A program made the position numbers and the translations under genes. The notes beneath the pieces were generated by a model, which saw only the letters and a list, made by a program, of their open reading frames with translations, did no database searches and was not told the DNA's origin. Shown in pieces: positions 32,104 through 42,004 of a DNA stretch of 64,000 nt; the first letter of the stretch is position 1, and every line of letters begins with the position of its first letter. Source of the stretch: Solibacillus daqui (GTDB lineage: Bacteria > Bacillota > Bacilli > Bacillales_A > Planococcaceae). The DNA lies in the NCBI RefSeq assembly GCF_028747805.1, contig NZ_CP114887.1, forward strand, positions 2,225,501 to 2,289,500. Direction: 5' to 3'.

Positions 32104-32595
32104 TCAGACCGTTAAATCATTTTCTGTTTTAATAGCTATAGCATCTTTTAATAACTTTTGAAGAACAGCAGCAAAAACTGCAATAGCCATCGATGCACCA
32201 ACAATGACCAGTCCGATTAATAGGAGACCCGGTGCGTCATCCCACTCCGCTACGATATAGACCAATGGTAAACCTACCATATACAATCCACTAATTGTAA
32301 TGGCACAGTTTTTGATTTTCTTTAGAGCGCTCACAGATAATTCCGAGAAAGCTTGGTTCTTGTCGATGTAGTTTAAAATTCCTAATGTCTGATACAACGC
32401 AAAATAAAAAGGAATTGTCGATATATACATAATAGATAAAATACCAAATACTACATATGCCAGCTCTGATCCCTTTTTTGCTTCTTCAAATGCTACCATC
32501 GCAATTTGTGGCAACAAAAAGATACATAAAGCAAGTATAGGAATACCAATGAAAATTACTGCTAGCTTTAAAAATAATGTGGAACCTCTTTTCAT
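32104..32595 (-). CDS. DUF2975 membrane protein (YoaS-like)
   Basis: 163 residues with four membrane helices (LFLKLAVIFIGIPILALCIF; LAYVVFGILSIMYISTIPFY; NCAITISGLYMVGLPLVYIV; LLLIGLVIVGASMAIAVFAA). The helices and the adjacent small HTH gene identify DUF2975. Function unknown. The ATG at 32595 is six bases after AGAGGTG; the GTG at 32604 is part of that site. First gene of the three-gene unit. Confidence 0.85.
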   Translation of the reverse strand: MKRGSTLFLKLAVIFIGIPILALCIFLLPQIAMVAFEEAKKGSELAYVVFGILSIMYISTIPFYFALYQTLGILNYIDKNQAFSELSVSALKKIKNCAITISGLYMVGLPLVYIVAEWDDAPGLLLIGLVIVGASMAIAVFAAVLQKLLKDAIAIKTENDLTV

Positions 32596-32627
32596 AAAAA
32601 ACACCTCTTTTATCTATTTTCAATTTG

Positions 32628-32656
32628 ATTTTAGCAAATTTTTTATCGATTATCAA
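32628..32656 (-). promoter_or_regulatory. Sigma-A promoter of the DUF2975-HTH-DUF4153 unit
   Basis: Minus-strand TTGATA (32656-32651), 17-base spacer, TAAAAT (32633-32628). The remaining intergenic stretch to 33045 (about 390 bases, very AT-rich) shows no gene; only a weak CCTTCTAGGAAGG hairpin near 33022. Confidence 0.7.
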
Positions 32657-33045
32657 TAAAATAATATTGATTATGTTTATTTTTTTATTGTTATATCATT
32701 GTTCAATCCGAAATAAAAAGCATTCCTCATTACAAAGAAATGCCCTAACTTTAAAATATTCGATTTATCACTTGTTCAAATAACTGTTACGTACAAAATA
32801 AATGTTATTTGTTCTACAACCTACCCTTTTTACAACTAATAATTAAGCTCTTCAGTTAAAGATCCTAAAATTTTTTTGTTTGGCAAAAAGGGGAATTCAC
32901 TCGGGAAATTTTCATTAGTCAGCCAATATATTCGTCAAATTAATTTTTGTAAGTCAAATCTTCCACTTGCAAATCCATTTCAGAGTATACTTATTTTTAA
33001 TTATAATCAGTTCCTATACACCTTCTAGGAAGGCTTGAAAGTTTA

Positions 33046-34194
33046 TTAAAAAAACTTACTAAATATAAGTTCGAAACTTGTACCGCCATTGTCATTATCC
33101 GACACGATGATTGTTCCTTTATGCTTCATTACGATGCTATGCACAATGGATAGCCCCAATCCTAAACCACCTGTTTCACGAGAGCGTGATGTATCAACAC
33201 GGTAAAACGGCTCGAATACTACTTTTTTCAACTCATTTGGAATCCCAATACCCGTATCATTAATTGTGACAAATATTTGCTTGTCATTTGATTTCACATG
33301 AATCTTTACTATACCACCATCAACATTGTATTTAATTCCGTTTTCGACTATGTTATAAAATGCGCGATATAGTAAGTTTGGATTTCCGTAAATAATGCTT
33401 TCATCGCAATCCAAAAATAATTGAACCTCTTTTTCTTCTGCAATGTGAGAAAGCTCGGATACAATATCTTGTAAAACATCTTTTAGGCAAATCTTTTCAT
33501 ATTCAAAATCATCATTCATATTTGTCATCTCTAAAAGCGCAATGACCAACTCGGATAATCGTTTAATTTGTTTTTCAAAAACGGCAATGAGAGCACCATA
33601 TTCATCAGTTGTATGAACTTTTTTCTTATTAAATACATCAACCTTTGTTTTTAATACAGCAAGAGGTGTTCGGAGTTCATGAGCTGCATTTGCCGTGAAA
33701 CGACTTTGCATTAAAAAAGCTTCGTTTAACTTATTGGTCATTTCATTAAAAGACTGCGTTAGCTCAGCGATTTCGTCATTCGTTGGTGGAATGTTCATCG
33801 TTTCTGCTAAATTATGGACGGTTCTATTTTTTATTTGACGATTTAATAAATCCAGTGGTTTTAACACTTTACCGGATACGTAATAAGTTAAAACGCCTCC
33901 ACAAACAATGATTAATAGTAAATAAATTACGCTTTCAAGCTGAAATTCTGTTTTAGCTTGCTGTGCCTCAACAGATGGTGTAGTCATCATTGCAAGATCG
34001 GACGGTGTTTGGATATTCTTATTTTCGTTACTTTCATAAGTATCTTGTGACGGTAACATCGCACCAGTATCAATTTTTGTTGCCATTAAACCAGCAGAAT
34101 AATTTAAAATGATTGTAAGCCCCACACAACAAATCATTAATAATATGACCATTATCGCTGTTAGCCGGAGCCGAATAGGCATTTTTTCCAACAT
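33046..34194 (-). CDS. Sensor histidine kinase
   Basis: 382 residues. Two membrane helices (about 11-33 and 88-106) flank a short external loop of about 55 residues; then a HAMP linker (VSGKVLKPLDLLNRQIKNRT), a HisKA domain with H172 in FTANAAHELRTPLAVLKTKV, and an HATPase_c domain (NGIKYNVDGG; INDTGIGIPNE; GGLGLGLSIV). The small sensor loop suggests sensing at the membrane rather than of a bulky ligand. It overlaps the response regulator gene by one base. No dedicated terminator is evident. Confidence 0.93.
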   Translation of the reverse strand: MLEKMPIRLRLTAIMVILLMICCVGLTIILNYSAGLMATKIDTGAMLPSQDTYESNENKNIQTPSDLAMMTTPSVEAQQAKTEFQLESVIYLLLIIVCGGVLTYYVSGKVLKPLDLLNRQIKNRTVHNLAETMNIPPTNDEIAELTQSFNEMTNKLNEAFLMQSRFTANAAHELRTPLAVLKTKVDVFNKKKVHTTDEYGALIAVFEKQIKRLSELVIALLEMTNMNDDFEYEKICLKDVLQDIVSELSHIAEEKEVQLFLDCDESIIYGNPNLLYRAFYNIVENGIKYNVDGGIVKIHVKSNDKQIFVTINDTGIGIPNELKKVVFEPFYRVDTSRSRETGGLGLGLSIVHSIVMKHKGTIIVSDNDNGGTSFELIFSKFF

Positions 34195-34877
34195 TAAGCA
34201 TCACCATCATTTTTCGTAATAAAATAGCCTACACCGACTTTAGTACGTATCGGGTCATTTTTTAATAATGCTTTTAGTTTTTTTCGTAATGTAGCGATAT
34301 GAACGCGAATTACACCACTAAAACTATCGGCATTTTGATCCCAAACGTGGGTTACTAATTCTTCTTGGCTTAGCACTCTTTCTTGATGAAACAGGAAGTA
34401 TTCCAACAATGCAAATTCTTTTTTAGTTAAGAGCAATTCATGTTCCCCTATAAATACGAGGCGTTTTGTTAAATCCATATTGATTTCCCCGCAAGTTAAT
34501 ATGCTATTTTCCTGCACAAATTTCCGTCGTAATAAATTTCGTATTCTTGCTTCCAATTCTTCAAAGTCAAATGGTTTCGTTAAATAATCATTTGCCCCCA
34601 TATCTAAGCCAAGCACTTTGTCATTTACACGACTCCTTGCACTTAAGATTATCACCTTTATTTCTTTATTTTCTTCTCTTATTTTTTCTAAAACCTTTAA
34701 TCCATCTAGTTTTGGAAGATTTAAGTCCAGAATTATTAAGTCATAATTTTCAACAAAAGCCAGTTCATAAGCATCTTCTCCATTACTGCAAGTATCCACT
34801 GCATAGCCTTCCATGCGAAGCCCTTCAGCAATTGCTTCCTGTAAATCTAACTCATCTTCAGCAACAAGAATCCTCAT
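34194..34877 (-). CDS. OmpR-family response regulator
   Basis: 227 residues. The receiver domain has acidic residues in ILVAEDELD, the phosphorylation site D51 in YDLIILDLNLPKLDG, and the lysine in NDYLTKPFDFEELEAR. The C-terminal winged helix has LLTKKEFALLEYFLFHQERV and SGVIRVHIATLRKKL. The ATG at 34877 is eight bases after GGGGTGA; the frame's GTG at 34889 is inside that site. It probably binds the TTAACAT direct repeat in its own promoter (34917-34935) and in the promoter of the secreted protein at 29784-30272. Confidence 0.93.
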   Translation of the reverse strand: MRILVAEDELDLQEAIAEGLRMEGYAVDTCSNGEDAYELAFVENYDLIILDLNLPKLDGLKVLEKIREENKEIKVIILSARSRVNDKVLGLDMGANDYLTKPFDFEELEARIRNLLRRKFVQENSILTCGEINMDLTKRLVFIGEHELLLTKKEFALLEYFLFHQERVLSQEELVTHVWDQNADSFSGVIRVHIATLRKKLKALLKNDPIRTKVGVGYFITKNDGDA

Positions 34878-34901
34878 ATTAAAAATCACCCCATTATCCT
34901 T

Positions 34902-34935
34902 AGTTTAACTCAGACGATGTTAAATTGATGTTAAG
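34902..34935 (-). promoter_or_regulatory. Promoter of the two-component operon with TTAACAT direct repeat
   Basis: Minus-strand CTTAACATCAATTTAACAT (34935-34917): two TTAACAT units 11 bases apart, then TAAACT (34907-34902) as -10. Arrangement and sequence match the site at 30345-30376, implying autoregulation. Confidence 0.6.
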
Positions 34936-35072
34936 AAACTAGAAGAAGATCTTTTTCCTAAATAAGTCTTAATTAATGGAAAGCAACATTCGAGATTTAT
35001 TTCTATCACCTGTTTATTTAATAAAGTTTAATACATCCAGCTTGATTTTTCACTGTATTTAGCCATAGAAAA

Positions 35073-35112
35073 ACACCCCAAAAGTTAGTTATTACTCTAA
35101 CTTTTAGGGTGT
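35073..35112 (-). terminator. Terminator of the SLH 5'-nucleotidase gene
   Basis: ACACCCTAAAAGTTAG and CTAACTTTTGGGGTGT pair on the minus strand, followed by TTTTTC. Confidence 0.85.
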
Positions 35113-35130
35113 AGCACCTTTTTTCTGTTA

Positions 35131-37260
35131 TTATTTTGTTGCTGCTACGTCAACAATACGGCCTTGTAGCTCATATGGAATTTCTTTTAACGATAAAAAC
35201 TGCTCTTTTAAGTTTTCCCAATCAGATAAACCTAAATCTGTAACACGACCTGCTGCATAAACCTTTTTCAAATCAGCAAAACCGTCTCCACCTTTAGCAG
35301 TGAATGCGTTTGTTGCAATCGTATACGTTTGGTCATCTTGAATATCTACATAGCTATTTGTAGCTTCATCAAAGTATTTCAATGAAACTACGCGTGAGCC
35401 AGCCTCTTTCGTAGAGTCATATTCAAATTTAGCTCCCGAAATGTGTAGGAAGCCGCCACTTTCTTTCGGTGCATCTTTTACAGCATGCTCAAATGTCGCT
35501 TTTAACTCAGCACCCGTTACATCCGCTAATGCCAATGTGTTTCCAAATGGCAATACGGTAATCACTTCACCTGTTGTAATTGGACCTTTATCAATAGCTT
35601 CACGAATTCCCCCACCGTTTTGCAATGCCATGATAACCTTTTTATTTGTCGATTTTTTAGCCTTTGCTAACATTCCGTCTGTGATGATATTACCTAGTGC
35701 TGTTTCACTATTACGAACACTCACTGTGCTTGTTTCAGAGCTACGTGGATTTGCTAATGCTTGTGTTAATGTCACACCAATTTCAGCTTTTTGTGTTGCA
35801 TCTACTTTTTCTTTAAACGGCGCTAGTAATTTCACACCCTCTGGATCTTCTGCTAGATCACCAACTTTAATTAACTTACCGTTATGCTTTACAACAACGC
35901 CATTTTCATCAAATGCCACGTTTAACGTTCCTAAGTAATCCGAATATTGGTAGGCTTGAACGATTAATGTTGCATCCTTTTTCTCACCAACTGTATTCGT
36001 ATCTACTACGACAGGCTTATCTAATTGTGTATGTGTGTGACCACCAACGATAATATCAATACCAGGTACTGATTTCGCTAACATTTGGTCATTATCATAA
36101 GCAACATTATCATCAAAGCCGATATGAGTTAGTGCAATAATTTTGTTTACACCTTTATCTTCGAATGCTTTAACCGCTTTGTTTGCTTCTTCGATGTAAT
36201 TTTCGAATGCAATACTACCTGGTGAAGCGATATCTTTCGTTTCAGCCGTAGTTAAACCGAAAATACCAACTTTTTCGCCGTTAATTTCTTTAACCATACC
36301 TGCATAAATTTTGCCGTTTTCTGGCTCACTTGATACTAAATCTGAGAACAATCCAGTAAATAAGGTATCTTTCGAGAAATCTGTATTAGCTGAAATGAAT
36401 GGGAAATTCGCCGCTTTCACGAAATCTGCTAATGCTTTATGTCCCTCTGGAGAAGAGCCTAAATCAAATTCATGATTTCCGAATACCATCGCATCAAATT
36501 TCATGGCATTTAAAAACGGGATATCTGCTTGTCCTTCAAATTCATTGAAATATAATGTACCACTAAATGCGTCTCCGCCATGTAACAATAACGCATCTGG
36601 ATTTTTTGTACGCTGCTCTTTTACCGCTGTCATTAATTTAGGGAAAACATCTACACGGCCATGTGTATCGTTTACATGCATCACTGATAATTTATAATAT
36701 TTACTATCTTCTTCAACAATTTTTAATGCCGTTGTTAAAATACTAGCTAACTCACCGCGTGTAATATTTTTCTTTTCATCGTAGGTAACACTTGCAAGAT
36801 CAAATAATACCTCTGTGTCGATAGGATATGCAGTGCTAACTCTTTCAATAACTAATTTGATATGTCCATGAGTTAAGTTAGCTCCAGGGCGGAATGTTCC
36901 ATCTTCATAGCCATTAATCACACCTAATGAAGTAAGTGCTACAATCGCTCCAAAATATGGACTTGTCTGCTCAACATCTTTGAATTTCAGGTTATCAACT
37001 TTTTCAGTAGTTAATTGGAATGTACCTGCAATCATTTTTGCTGCTTGTCCACGTGTAACGGCTGCATCTGGTTTAAATGAACCATCACCAAAGCCATTGA
37101 CAACACCAAGTGCCGCTAAAGCTGAAATTGCTTCCCCATATGGATGGCTTGCTGGAACGTCATTAAACAATGCTTGCTCTGCTGAAACCCCTGTTACTCC
37201 GACTAAAACTGCAGTAGTAGCCGTCAATGCTGTTGCTGAATACATTTTTCGCTTTTTCAT
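35131..37260 (-). CDS. Surface-anchored 5'-nucleotidase/cyclic phosphodiesterase with N-terminal SLH domains
   Basis: 709 residues. A signal peptide (residues 1-28) precedes SLH repeats (NDVPASHPYGEAISALAALG; FKPDAAVTRGQAAKMIAGTF; FKDVEQTSPYFGAIVALTSL; FRPGANLTHGHIKLVIERVS). The metallophosphatase domain has MHVNDTHGRVDVFPKLM, LLHGGDAFSG, MVFGNHEFDLG, IIALTHIGFDDNV and IVGGHTHTQLD. The C-terminal 5'-nucleotidase domain includes ALQNGGGIRE and AKGGDGF. It degrades extracellular nucleotides at the wall, as in UshA/YfkN enzymes. The ATG at 37260 has GGAGG. A half-matching TTAACATCAATTTAAA lies at 37347-37363, so regulation by the neighbouring response regulator is possible but weak. Confidence 0.9.
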   Translation of the reverse strand: MKKRKMYSATALTATTAVLVGVTGVSAEQALFNDVPASHPYGEAISALAALGVVNGFGDGSFKPDAAVTRGQAAKMIAGTFQLTTEKVDNLKFKDVEQTSPYFGAIVALTSLGVINGYEDGTFRPGANLTHGHIKLVIERVSTAYPIDTEVLFDLASVTYDEKKNITRGELASILTTALKIVEEDSKYYKLSVMHVNDTHGRVDVFPKLMTAVKEQRTKNPDALLLHGGDAFSGTLYFNEFEGQADIPFLNAMKFDAMVFGNHEFDLGSSPEGHKALADFVKAANFPFISANTDFSKDTLFTGLFSDLVSSEPENGKIYAGMVKEINGEKVGIFGLTTAETKDIASPGSIAFENYIEEANKAVKAFEDKGVNKIIALTHIGFDDNVAYDNDQMLAKSVPGIDIIVGGHTHTQLDKPVVVDTNTVGEKKDATLIVQAYQYSDYLGTLNVAFDENGVVVKHNGKLIKVGDLAEDPEGVKLLAPFKEKVDATQKAEIGVTLTQALANPRSSETSTVSVRNSETALGNIITDGMLAKAKKSTNKKVIMALQNGGGIREAIDKGPITTGEVITVLPFGNTLALADVTGAELKATFEHAVKDAPKESGGFLHISGAKFEYDSTKEAGSRVVSLKYFDEATNSYVDIQDDQTYTIATNAFTAKGGDGFADLKKVYAAGRVTDLGLSDWENLKEQFLSLKEIPYELQGRIVDVAATK

Positions 37261-37384
37261 TTTATATACCTCCAGATAGGAAAATTATACTTACATTCTG
37301 TATATTATCTGAATATTGGTGATTTCGCTAGTTTATTTAGAAAATTTTAACATCAATTTAAAGAAATAAATTGTAGAAATGCAA

Positions 37385-37419
37385 AAAGACAAAGCCAATC
37401 GAAATTGGCTTTGTCTTTT
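37385..37419 (-). terminator. Terminator of acnA
   Basis: AAAGACAAAGCCAAT-CGAA-ATTGGCTTTGTCTTT, a perfect stem with a tetraloop. Confidence 0.92.
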
Positions 37420-37440
37420 AAAAGCTATTTAGCTAATGAA

Positions 37441-40134
37441 TTATTGTGCAGCTTTCGCACGTAATACCATTTGTAAGATACCACCGTGACGGTAGTAGTC
37501 TACTTCTACTTCTGAGTCGAAACGAGCTAATGCTTTGAACTCAGTTACTTTACCTTCTGGAGAAGTTGCAGTAACTGTTAGGATATCACGTGGTTTAACA
37601 TCATCAGTTAAGTTAACAGAGATTGTTTCGTCACCTTTTAATCCTAAAGTATCAGCTGATTCGCCAGCCATGTATTGTAATGGTAATACGCCCATCATTA
37701 CTAAGTTAGAACGGTGGATACGCTCATAAGATTGTGCGATTACTGTTTTAACGCCTAATAAGAATGTACCTTTAGCAGCCCAGTCACGAGATGAACCCAT
37801 ACCGTAGTCGTTACCAGCTAATACTACTAAGCCAGTGCCTGCTTCTTGGTACTTCATGCATGCATCGTAAATGTACTCAACTTCACCTGTTGGCCAGTAA
37901 GTAGTGAAACCACCTTCTGTACCTGGAGCGATTTGGTTACGGATACGGATGTTAGCGAATGTACCACGCATCATTACTTCGTGGTTACCACGACGAGAAC
38001 CGTAAGAGTTGAAGTCACGGATAGCTACGCCATTTTCGATTAAGTACTTACCAGCTGGTGTATCTTTACCGATTGCACCTGCAGGAGAGATGTGGTCAGT
38101 AGTGATAGAGTCACCGAACTTAGCCATTACACGCATGCCTTCTAAAGTTTGGATAGCACCTGGCTCTTTAGATAAACCAGTGAAGAATGGTGGGTTTTGG
38201 ATGTAAGTTGATTTTTCATCGAAAGTATATAAGTTTTCAGTTGAAGTTTCGATTGCATTCCAAGCTTCGTTAGCAGTGAATACAGTTTCGTATTCTTTTT
38301 GGAATAACTCACGAGTTACAACTTTGTTTAATACTGCGTTAACTTCTTCAGTTGATGGCCAGATATCAGCGAAGAATACTTCTTTGCCTTCTGGAGTAAC
38401 AGCGATAGCGTCTTTTTGTAAGTCGATATCTACAGTACCAGCTAATGCATAAGCAACAACTAATGGTGGTGAAGCTAAGAAGTTAGCTTTTACTAATGGG
38501 TGTACACGGCCTTCGAAGTTACGGTTACCTGATAATACAGAAGTTACGAATAAATCGTTTGATTTGATTGCATCTTCGATTTCTGGTAATAACGGACCTG
38601 AGTTACCGATACATGTTGTACAACCGTAACCTACAGTGTTGAATCCGATCGCGTCGAAGTACTCTTGTAAACCAGAATCTTCTAAGTAACCAGTTACTAC
38701 TTTAGAACCTGGTGCTAAAGAAGTTTTAACCCACTTAGCAGGTTTGATTCCTAACTCAACAGCTTTCTTAGCAACTAAACCAGCAGCTAATAATACGTAT
38801 GGGTTAGAAGTGTTTGTACAAGAAGTGATTGCAGCGATAGCTACAGCACCTGCAGGAATTTCAACAGCACCTTCAGCAAAGTCAGCTGTAGAAGTTTTGT
38901 CGAATTCAGCTTCAGTTAAACCGAAACCTTGAGTACCTTGTGGAGCTACTACAGATGAACGGTAAACTGATTTCATTTCAGTTAAAGGAATTAAATCTTG
39001 TGGACGTTTTGGACCAGAAAGGTTCGCTTCGATATCCGCAAGGTTGATTTCTAATACGTCAGTGTAAACTGGCTCTAATGTTGGATCGAACCACATACCG
39101 TTAGCTTTTAAGTAAGCTTCTACAACAGCGATGTGCTCTTCGTCACGACCAGTTAAACGCATGTAGTTTACTGATTCTTCGTCGATTGCGAAGAAACCAC
39201 ATGTAGCACCATATTCTGGAGCCATGTTTGAGATTGTAGCACGGTCAGCAAGTGGTAACCCAGGAACACCAGGACCAAAGAACTCTACGAATTTGTTTAC
39301 TACGCCGCGTTGACGTAATACTTGAGTTACTTTTAATGCTAAGTCAGTAGCTGTAGTACCGTTTGGTAATTCGCCTACTAATTTAACACCGATAACATCA
39401 GGAATTGGGAAGTAAGATGGTTGACCTAACATACCAGCTTCAGCTTCGATACCACCAACACCCCAACCTAGAACACCGATACCGTTGATCATAGTTGTGT
39501 GAGAGTCAGTACCTACTACTGAGTCAGGGAATGCTACTAAACCTTCTTCTGTTTCGTTAACGTGAACGATTGGAGCTAAGTACTCTAAGTTAACTTGGTG
39601 TACGATACCAGTTGCTGGTGGTACAGCGCGGAAGTTATCATAAGCAGTTTGAGCCCATTTTAAGAAGTTATAACGCTCAGCGTTACGCTCGAACTCTAAG
39701 TCCATGTTAGCTTGTAATGCAGCTGCGTTACCGTATTTATCAACTTGTACAGAGTGGTCGATTACTAGGTCAACTGGAATAGCAGGGTTGATTTTAGCTG
39801 GGTCTCCACCCATTTCTTTCATTGCAGAACGTAATGAAGCTAAGTCAACTACTACTGGTACACCAGTGAAGTCTTGTAATACTACACGTGAAGGCTTGAA
39901 TGGAACTTCAGCTTCTTTGTTGTGTGAACCGAATTTTGCTAATTCGTTTACATGCTCTTCTTTAATTACATAGTTGTCATATTGACGTAATACCGATTCT
40001 AATAATACTTTGATTGAGTAAGGTAGGCGTGATACGTTTGCGATACCAGCTTCTTCAATAGCAGCTAAACGGTAGTAGCCATAAGACTTACCATTTACTT
40101 CAAATGAAGCGCGGCTGTTGTGTAAGTTTGCCAT
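37441..40134 (-). CDS. acnA: Aconitate hydratase A
   Basis: 897 residues, the length of bacterial aconitase A. It isomerises citrate to isocitrate in the TCA cycle; related enzymes also bind iron-responsive RNA. The [4Fe-4S] cysteines are in [20 protein letters not shown] and [16 protein letters not shown]; other blocks are [31 protein letters not shown] and [20 protein letters not shown]. The ATG follows an AGGGGG site. It is monocistronic between its own promoter and terminator. No clear CcpC dyad could be identified. Confidence 0.96.
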   Translation of the reverse strand: MANLHNSRASFEVNGKSYGYYRLAAIEEAGIANVSRLPYSIKVLLESVLRQYDNYVIKEEHVNELAKFGSHNKEAEVPFKPSRVVLQDFTGVPVVVDLASLRSAMKEMGGDPAKINPAIPVDLVIDHSVQVDKYGNAAALQANMDLEFERNAERYNFLKWAQTAYDNFRAVPPATGIVHQVNLEYLAPIVHVNETEEGLVAFPDSVVGTDSHTTMINGIGVLGWGVGGIEAEAGMLGQPSYFPIPDVIGVKLVGELPNGTTATDLALKVTQVLRQRGVVNKFVEFFGPGVPGLPLADRATISNMAPEYGATCGFFAIDEESVNYMRLTGRDEEHIAVVEAYLKANGMWFDPTLEPVYTDVLEINLADIEANLSGPKRPQDLIPLTEMKSVYRSSVVAPQGTQGFGLTEAEFDKTSTADFAEGAVEIPAGAVAIAAITSCTNTSNPYVLLAAGLVAKKAVELGIKPAKWVKTSLAPGSKVVTGYLEDSGLQEYFDAIGFNTVGYGCTTCIGNSGPLLPEIEDAIKSNDLFVTSVLSGNRNFEGRVHPLVKANFLASPPLVVAYALAGTVDIDLQKDAIAVTPEGKEVFFADIWPSTEEVNAVLNKVVTRELFQKEYETVFTANEAWNAIETSTENLYTFDEKSTYIQNPPFFTGLSKEPGAIQTLEGMRVMAKFGDSITTDHISPAGAIGKDTPAGKYLIENGVAIRDFNSYGSRRGNHEVMMRGTFANIRIRNQIAPGTEGGFTTYWPTGEVEYIYDACMKYQEAGTGLVVLAGNDYGMGSSRDWAAKGTFLLGVKTVIAQSYERIHRSNLVMMGVLPLQYMAGESADTLGLKGDETISVNLTDDVKPRDILTVTATSPEGKVTEFKALARFDSEVEVDYYRHGGILQMVLRAKAAQ

Positions 40135-40196
40135 TGTGTGTTCCCCCTAGTTTTTAATTAATTGAAAAGTTTGTAATGCTCTTTTCTCCACCACTT

Positions 40197-40225
40197 ATAA
40201 TAACTTAACTCTATACATAAGTAAA
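40197..40225 (-). promoter_or_regulatory. Likely acnA promoter
   Basis: Minus-strand TTTACT (40225-40220), 17-base spacer, TATTAT (40202-40197). The upstream 40226-40427 region is AT-rich with no gene. Confidence 0.5.
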
Positions 40226-40427
40226 TTGCATTATTATTATCCTTTACGATAAGTTTTATTTATGACCTATCGGAAATACACATTTATTCTACAATATTAT
40301 TTAGAAATTATGCGCAATTATTTGGATTTTCATTTACCAGATTTGACAATTAGTATTTCACAAAAATAATTTTCAGCTTGAATCTCACCTTTCAAACTGA
40401 TGTAAGCCTAAATAAATCTAATCTAAT

Positions 40428-41264
40428 TTAATTTAATTTAATCCAGCGTTGAATAAAGATGGATACAATCCCACGTAATTTGTCATTTCGATTCGCAAAT
40501 TTTAAATAGAAGTAAAGTGTTTTTGCAATGTTTAATTGGTTAGTACGTGCTTTAAACCAAATCGCATCATAACCTTGCTCATACGCAACCATTTGCAAGC
40601 GATCAAACAATTGTTCAATCCACTCAATGAATAGCTCCTCATCTATCCCTTTTGATAATAACGCTTCAATAATATTGCAGAAACGTTCTTCTTCATCATC
40701 TTGGAATACATATCCTTTCCAAATGTTCGTGCGAATCGCTTGTAAGATTTGCGCAGTATGACGAATTTGAAATTTTGGATGCTGAATGATAGCGCACAAT
40801 AATTCACTACAGTTTGCAATACTATGGGCCCAGCCATGCTCCGCACTAACAAAACTTCGTAAATCTTGTTCTTTTGCCAAAAGTGAAATAGCATTTTGTG
40901 TTATCAATTCAAATTGTTCATCTGTTAAATACTGTAACTGACGGTCAGCATTCACAATCGCAGCTAAAAATAACGCTGCATAAGAACGCAAAAATACACT
41001 GTTCGTTTGCTTTTCTCCAATATTAAAAACTAACCCCTTAATAGTAGAAAGTTCGTCAACAAAGTCATGAATTGTTGTTTTAGATAATACATTTTCTGAT
41101 AATAATTGAATAAATAAACGATAATTCAATTGATCACGTAATTTAGCTTGATCATGTCCTACGTTTTGTAATACATGCTTCATAACTAATGGATGTTTTT
41201 CAATATACTGTTTACGTGCTTCTATCGATAGCTCAAAAATTTGATAATATTCTTCTGCGTACAA
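40428..41264 (-). CDS. DUF2785 protein
   Basis: 278 residues, all helical, with the DUF2785 signature in SAEHGWAHSIANCSELLCAI and a later block RTNIWKGYVFQDDEEERF. No signal peptide or membrane span. Function unknown. The longest frame begins at an ATG at 41288, but an AGGGGGAG lies six bases ahead of the TTG at 41264, which is the better start. It follows the VWA gene by 77 bases on the same strand and may be the last gene of the MoxR-VWA transcript. Confidence 0.75.
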   Translation of the reverse strand: MYAEEYYQIFELSIEARKQYIEKHPLVMKHVLQNVGHDQAKLRDQLNYRLFIQLLSENVLSKTTIHDFVDELSTIKGLVFNIGEKQTNSVFLRSYAALFLAAIVNADRQLQYLTDEQFELITQNAISLLAKEQDLRSFVSAEHGWAHSIANCSELLCAIIQHPKFQIRHTAQILQAIRTNIWKGYVFQDDEEERFCNIIEALLSKGIDEELFIEWIEQLFDRLQMVAYEQGYDAIWFKARTNQLNIAKTLYFYLKFANRNDKLRGIVSIFIQRWIKLN

Positions 41265-41341
41265 AAAAACTCCCCCTATATCTTTCACCTATTCCATTGT
41301 AAGAGACAATAGGCTGTTTGACTAGAAAGAATCCATTTTCA

Positions 41342-42004
41342 CTATAAAACGAATACATCTCCTGCATCGAATAATTCATTTACTTCGATGACACGGTCCG
41401 AAAATTTATTGACCAAATTGACATCAACCGTATTAAATAAATTTGTTAAAATGACAGCTGTGCATTCAAATTGTTTTTTCTTTTTAGTCGCATTGAATTC
41501 GTCAATAAAGTGTGTCGATAAAAAACTCGAGCCATCTGTAACGAATAAAATATCCGCTTCATTAAACTCACTTTGCAATAGAATGTTAAGTGACTCTCGT
41601 AATGGCTGCTCATAATTTGTTCCACCTCCTAAAAAACTATTACTAAATGTAAGTAAGTCTTGCGTAGTTGCTTGTCCTTTACGAAAAACTTGAACATCAC
41701 CAACAGTACTAGCAAATGGAATAATAGCAAAATCACGTTTTTGTTTTTTAGCAATTGTAAGAAGCGCAATACAAAAGGCCTTACTATGCTCTTTAATTGA
41801 AGTCATGGAGCTACTTTCATCCATGCAAATAATAATTGGTCCTTTTCCTTTACGATCCTTGCCTTTTGTATCAAAAACAAGCGTTTGTGACTCACTAAAA
41901 CGGCGTAAAAAATCCTTCTTACTATGGTCCATGACGTAATTCGCTAACTCTATTGGTAAAAGTCTCGAAACTTCATGTCCAATCGAAATATTTTTACGTT
42001 CCAT
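41342..42004 (-). CDS. VWA-domain half of a ViaA-like protein
   Basis: 220 residues. The start (MERKNISIGHEVSRLLPIEL) matches the internal linker of ViaA proteins just before the VWA domain, not a natural N-terminus. The MIDAS metal site is intact: D62-S64-S66 in IICMDESSSM, T129 in LGGGTNYEQP and D157 in LFVTDGSS. There is no ribosome binding site before the ATG at 42004; it overlaps the preceding frame's stop by 11 bases. In E. coli ViaA (483 residues) works with the AAA+ ATPase RavA. Here the ViaA chain is split by a heptanucleotide repeat; removing one repeat unit joins both halves. Confidence 0.82.
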   Translation of the reverse strand: MERKNISIGHEVSRLLPIELANYVMDHSKKDFLRRFSESQTLVFDTKGKDRKGKGPIIICMDESSSMTSIKEHSKAFCIALLTIAKKQKRDFAIIPFASTVGDVQVFRKGQATTQDLLTFSNSFLGGGTNYEQPLRESLNILLQSEFNEADILFVTDGSSFLSTHFIDEFNATKKKKQFECTAVILTNLFNTVDVNLVNKFSDRVIEVNELFDAGDVFVL

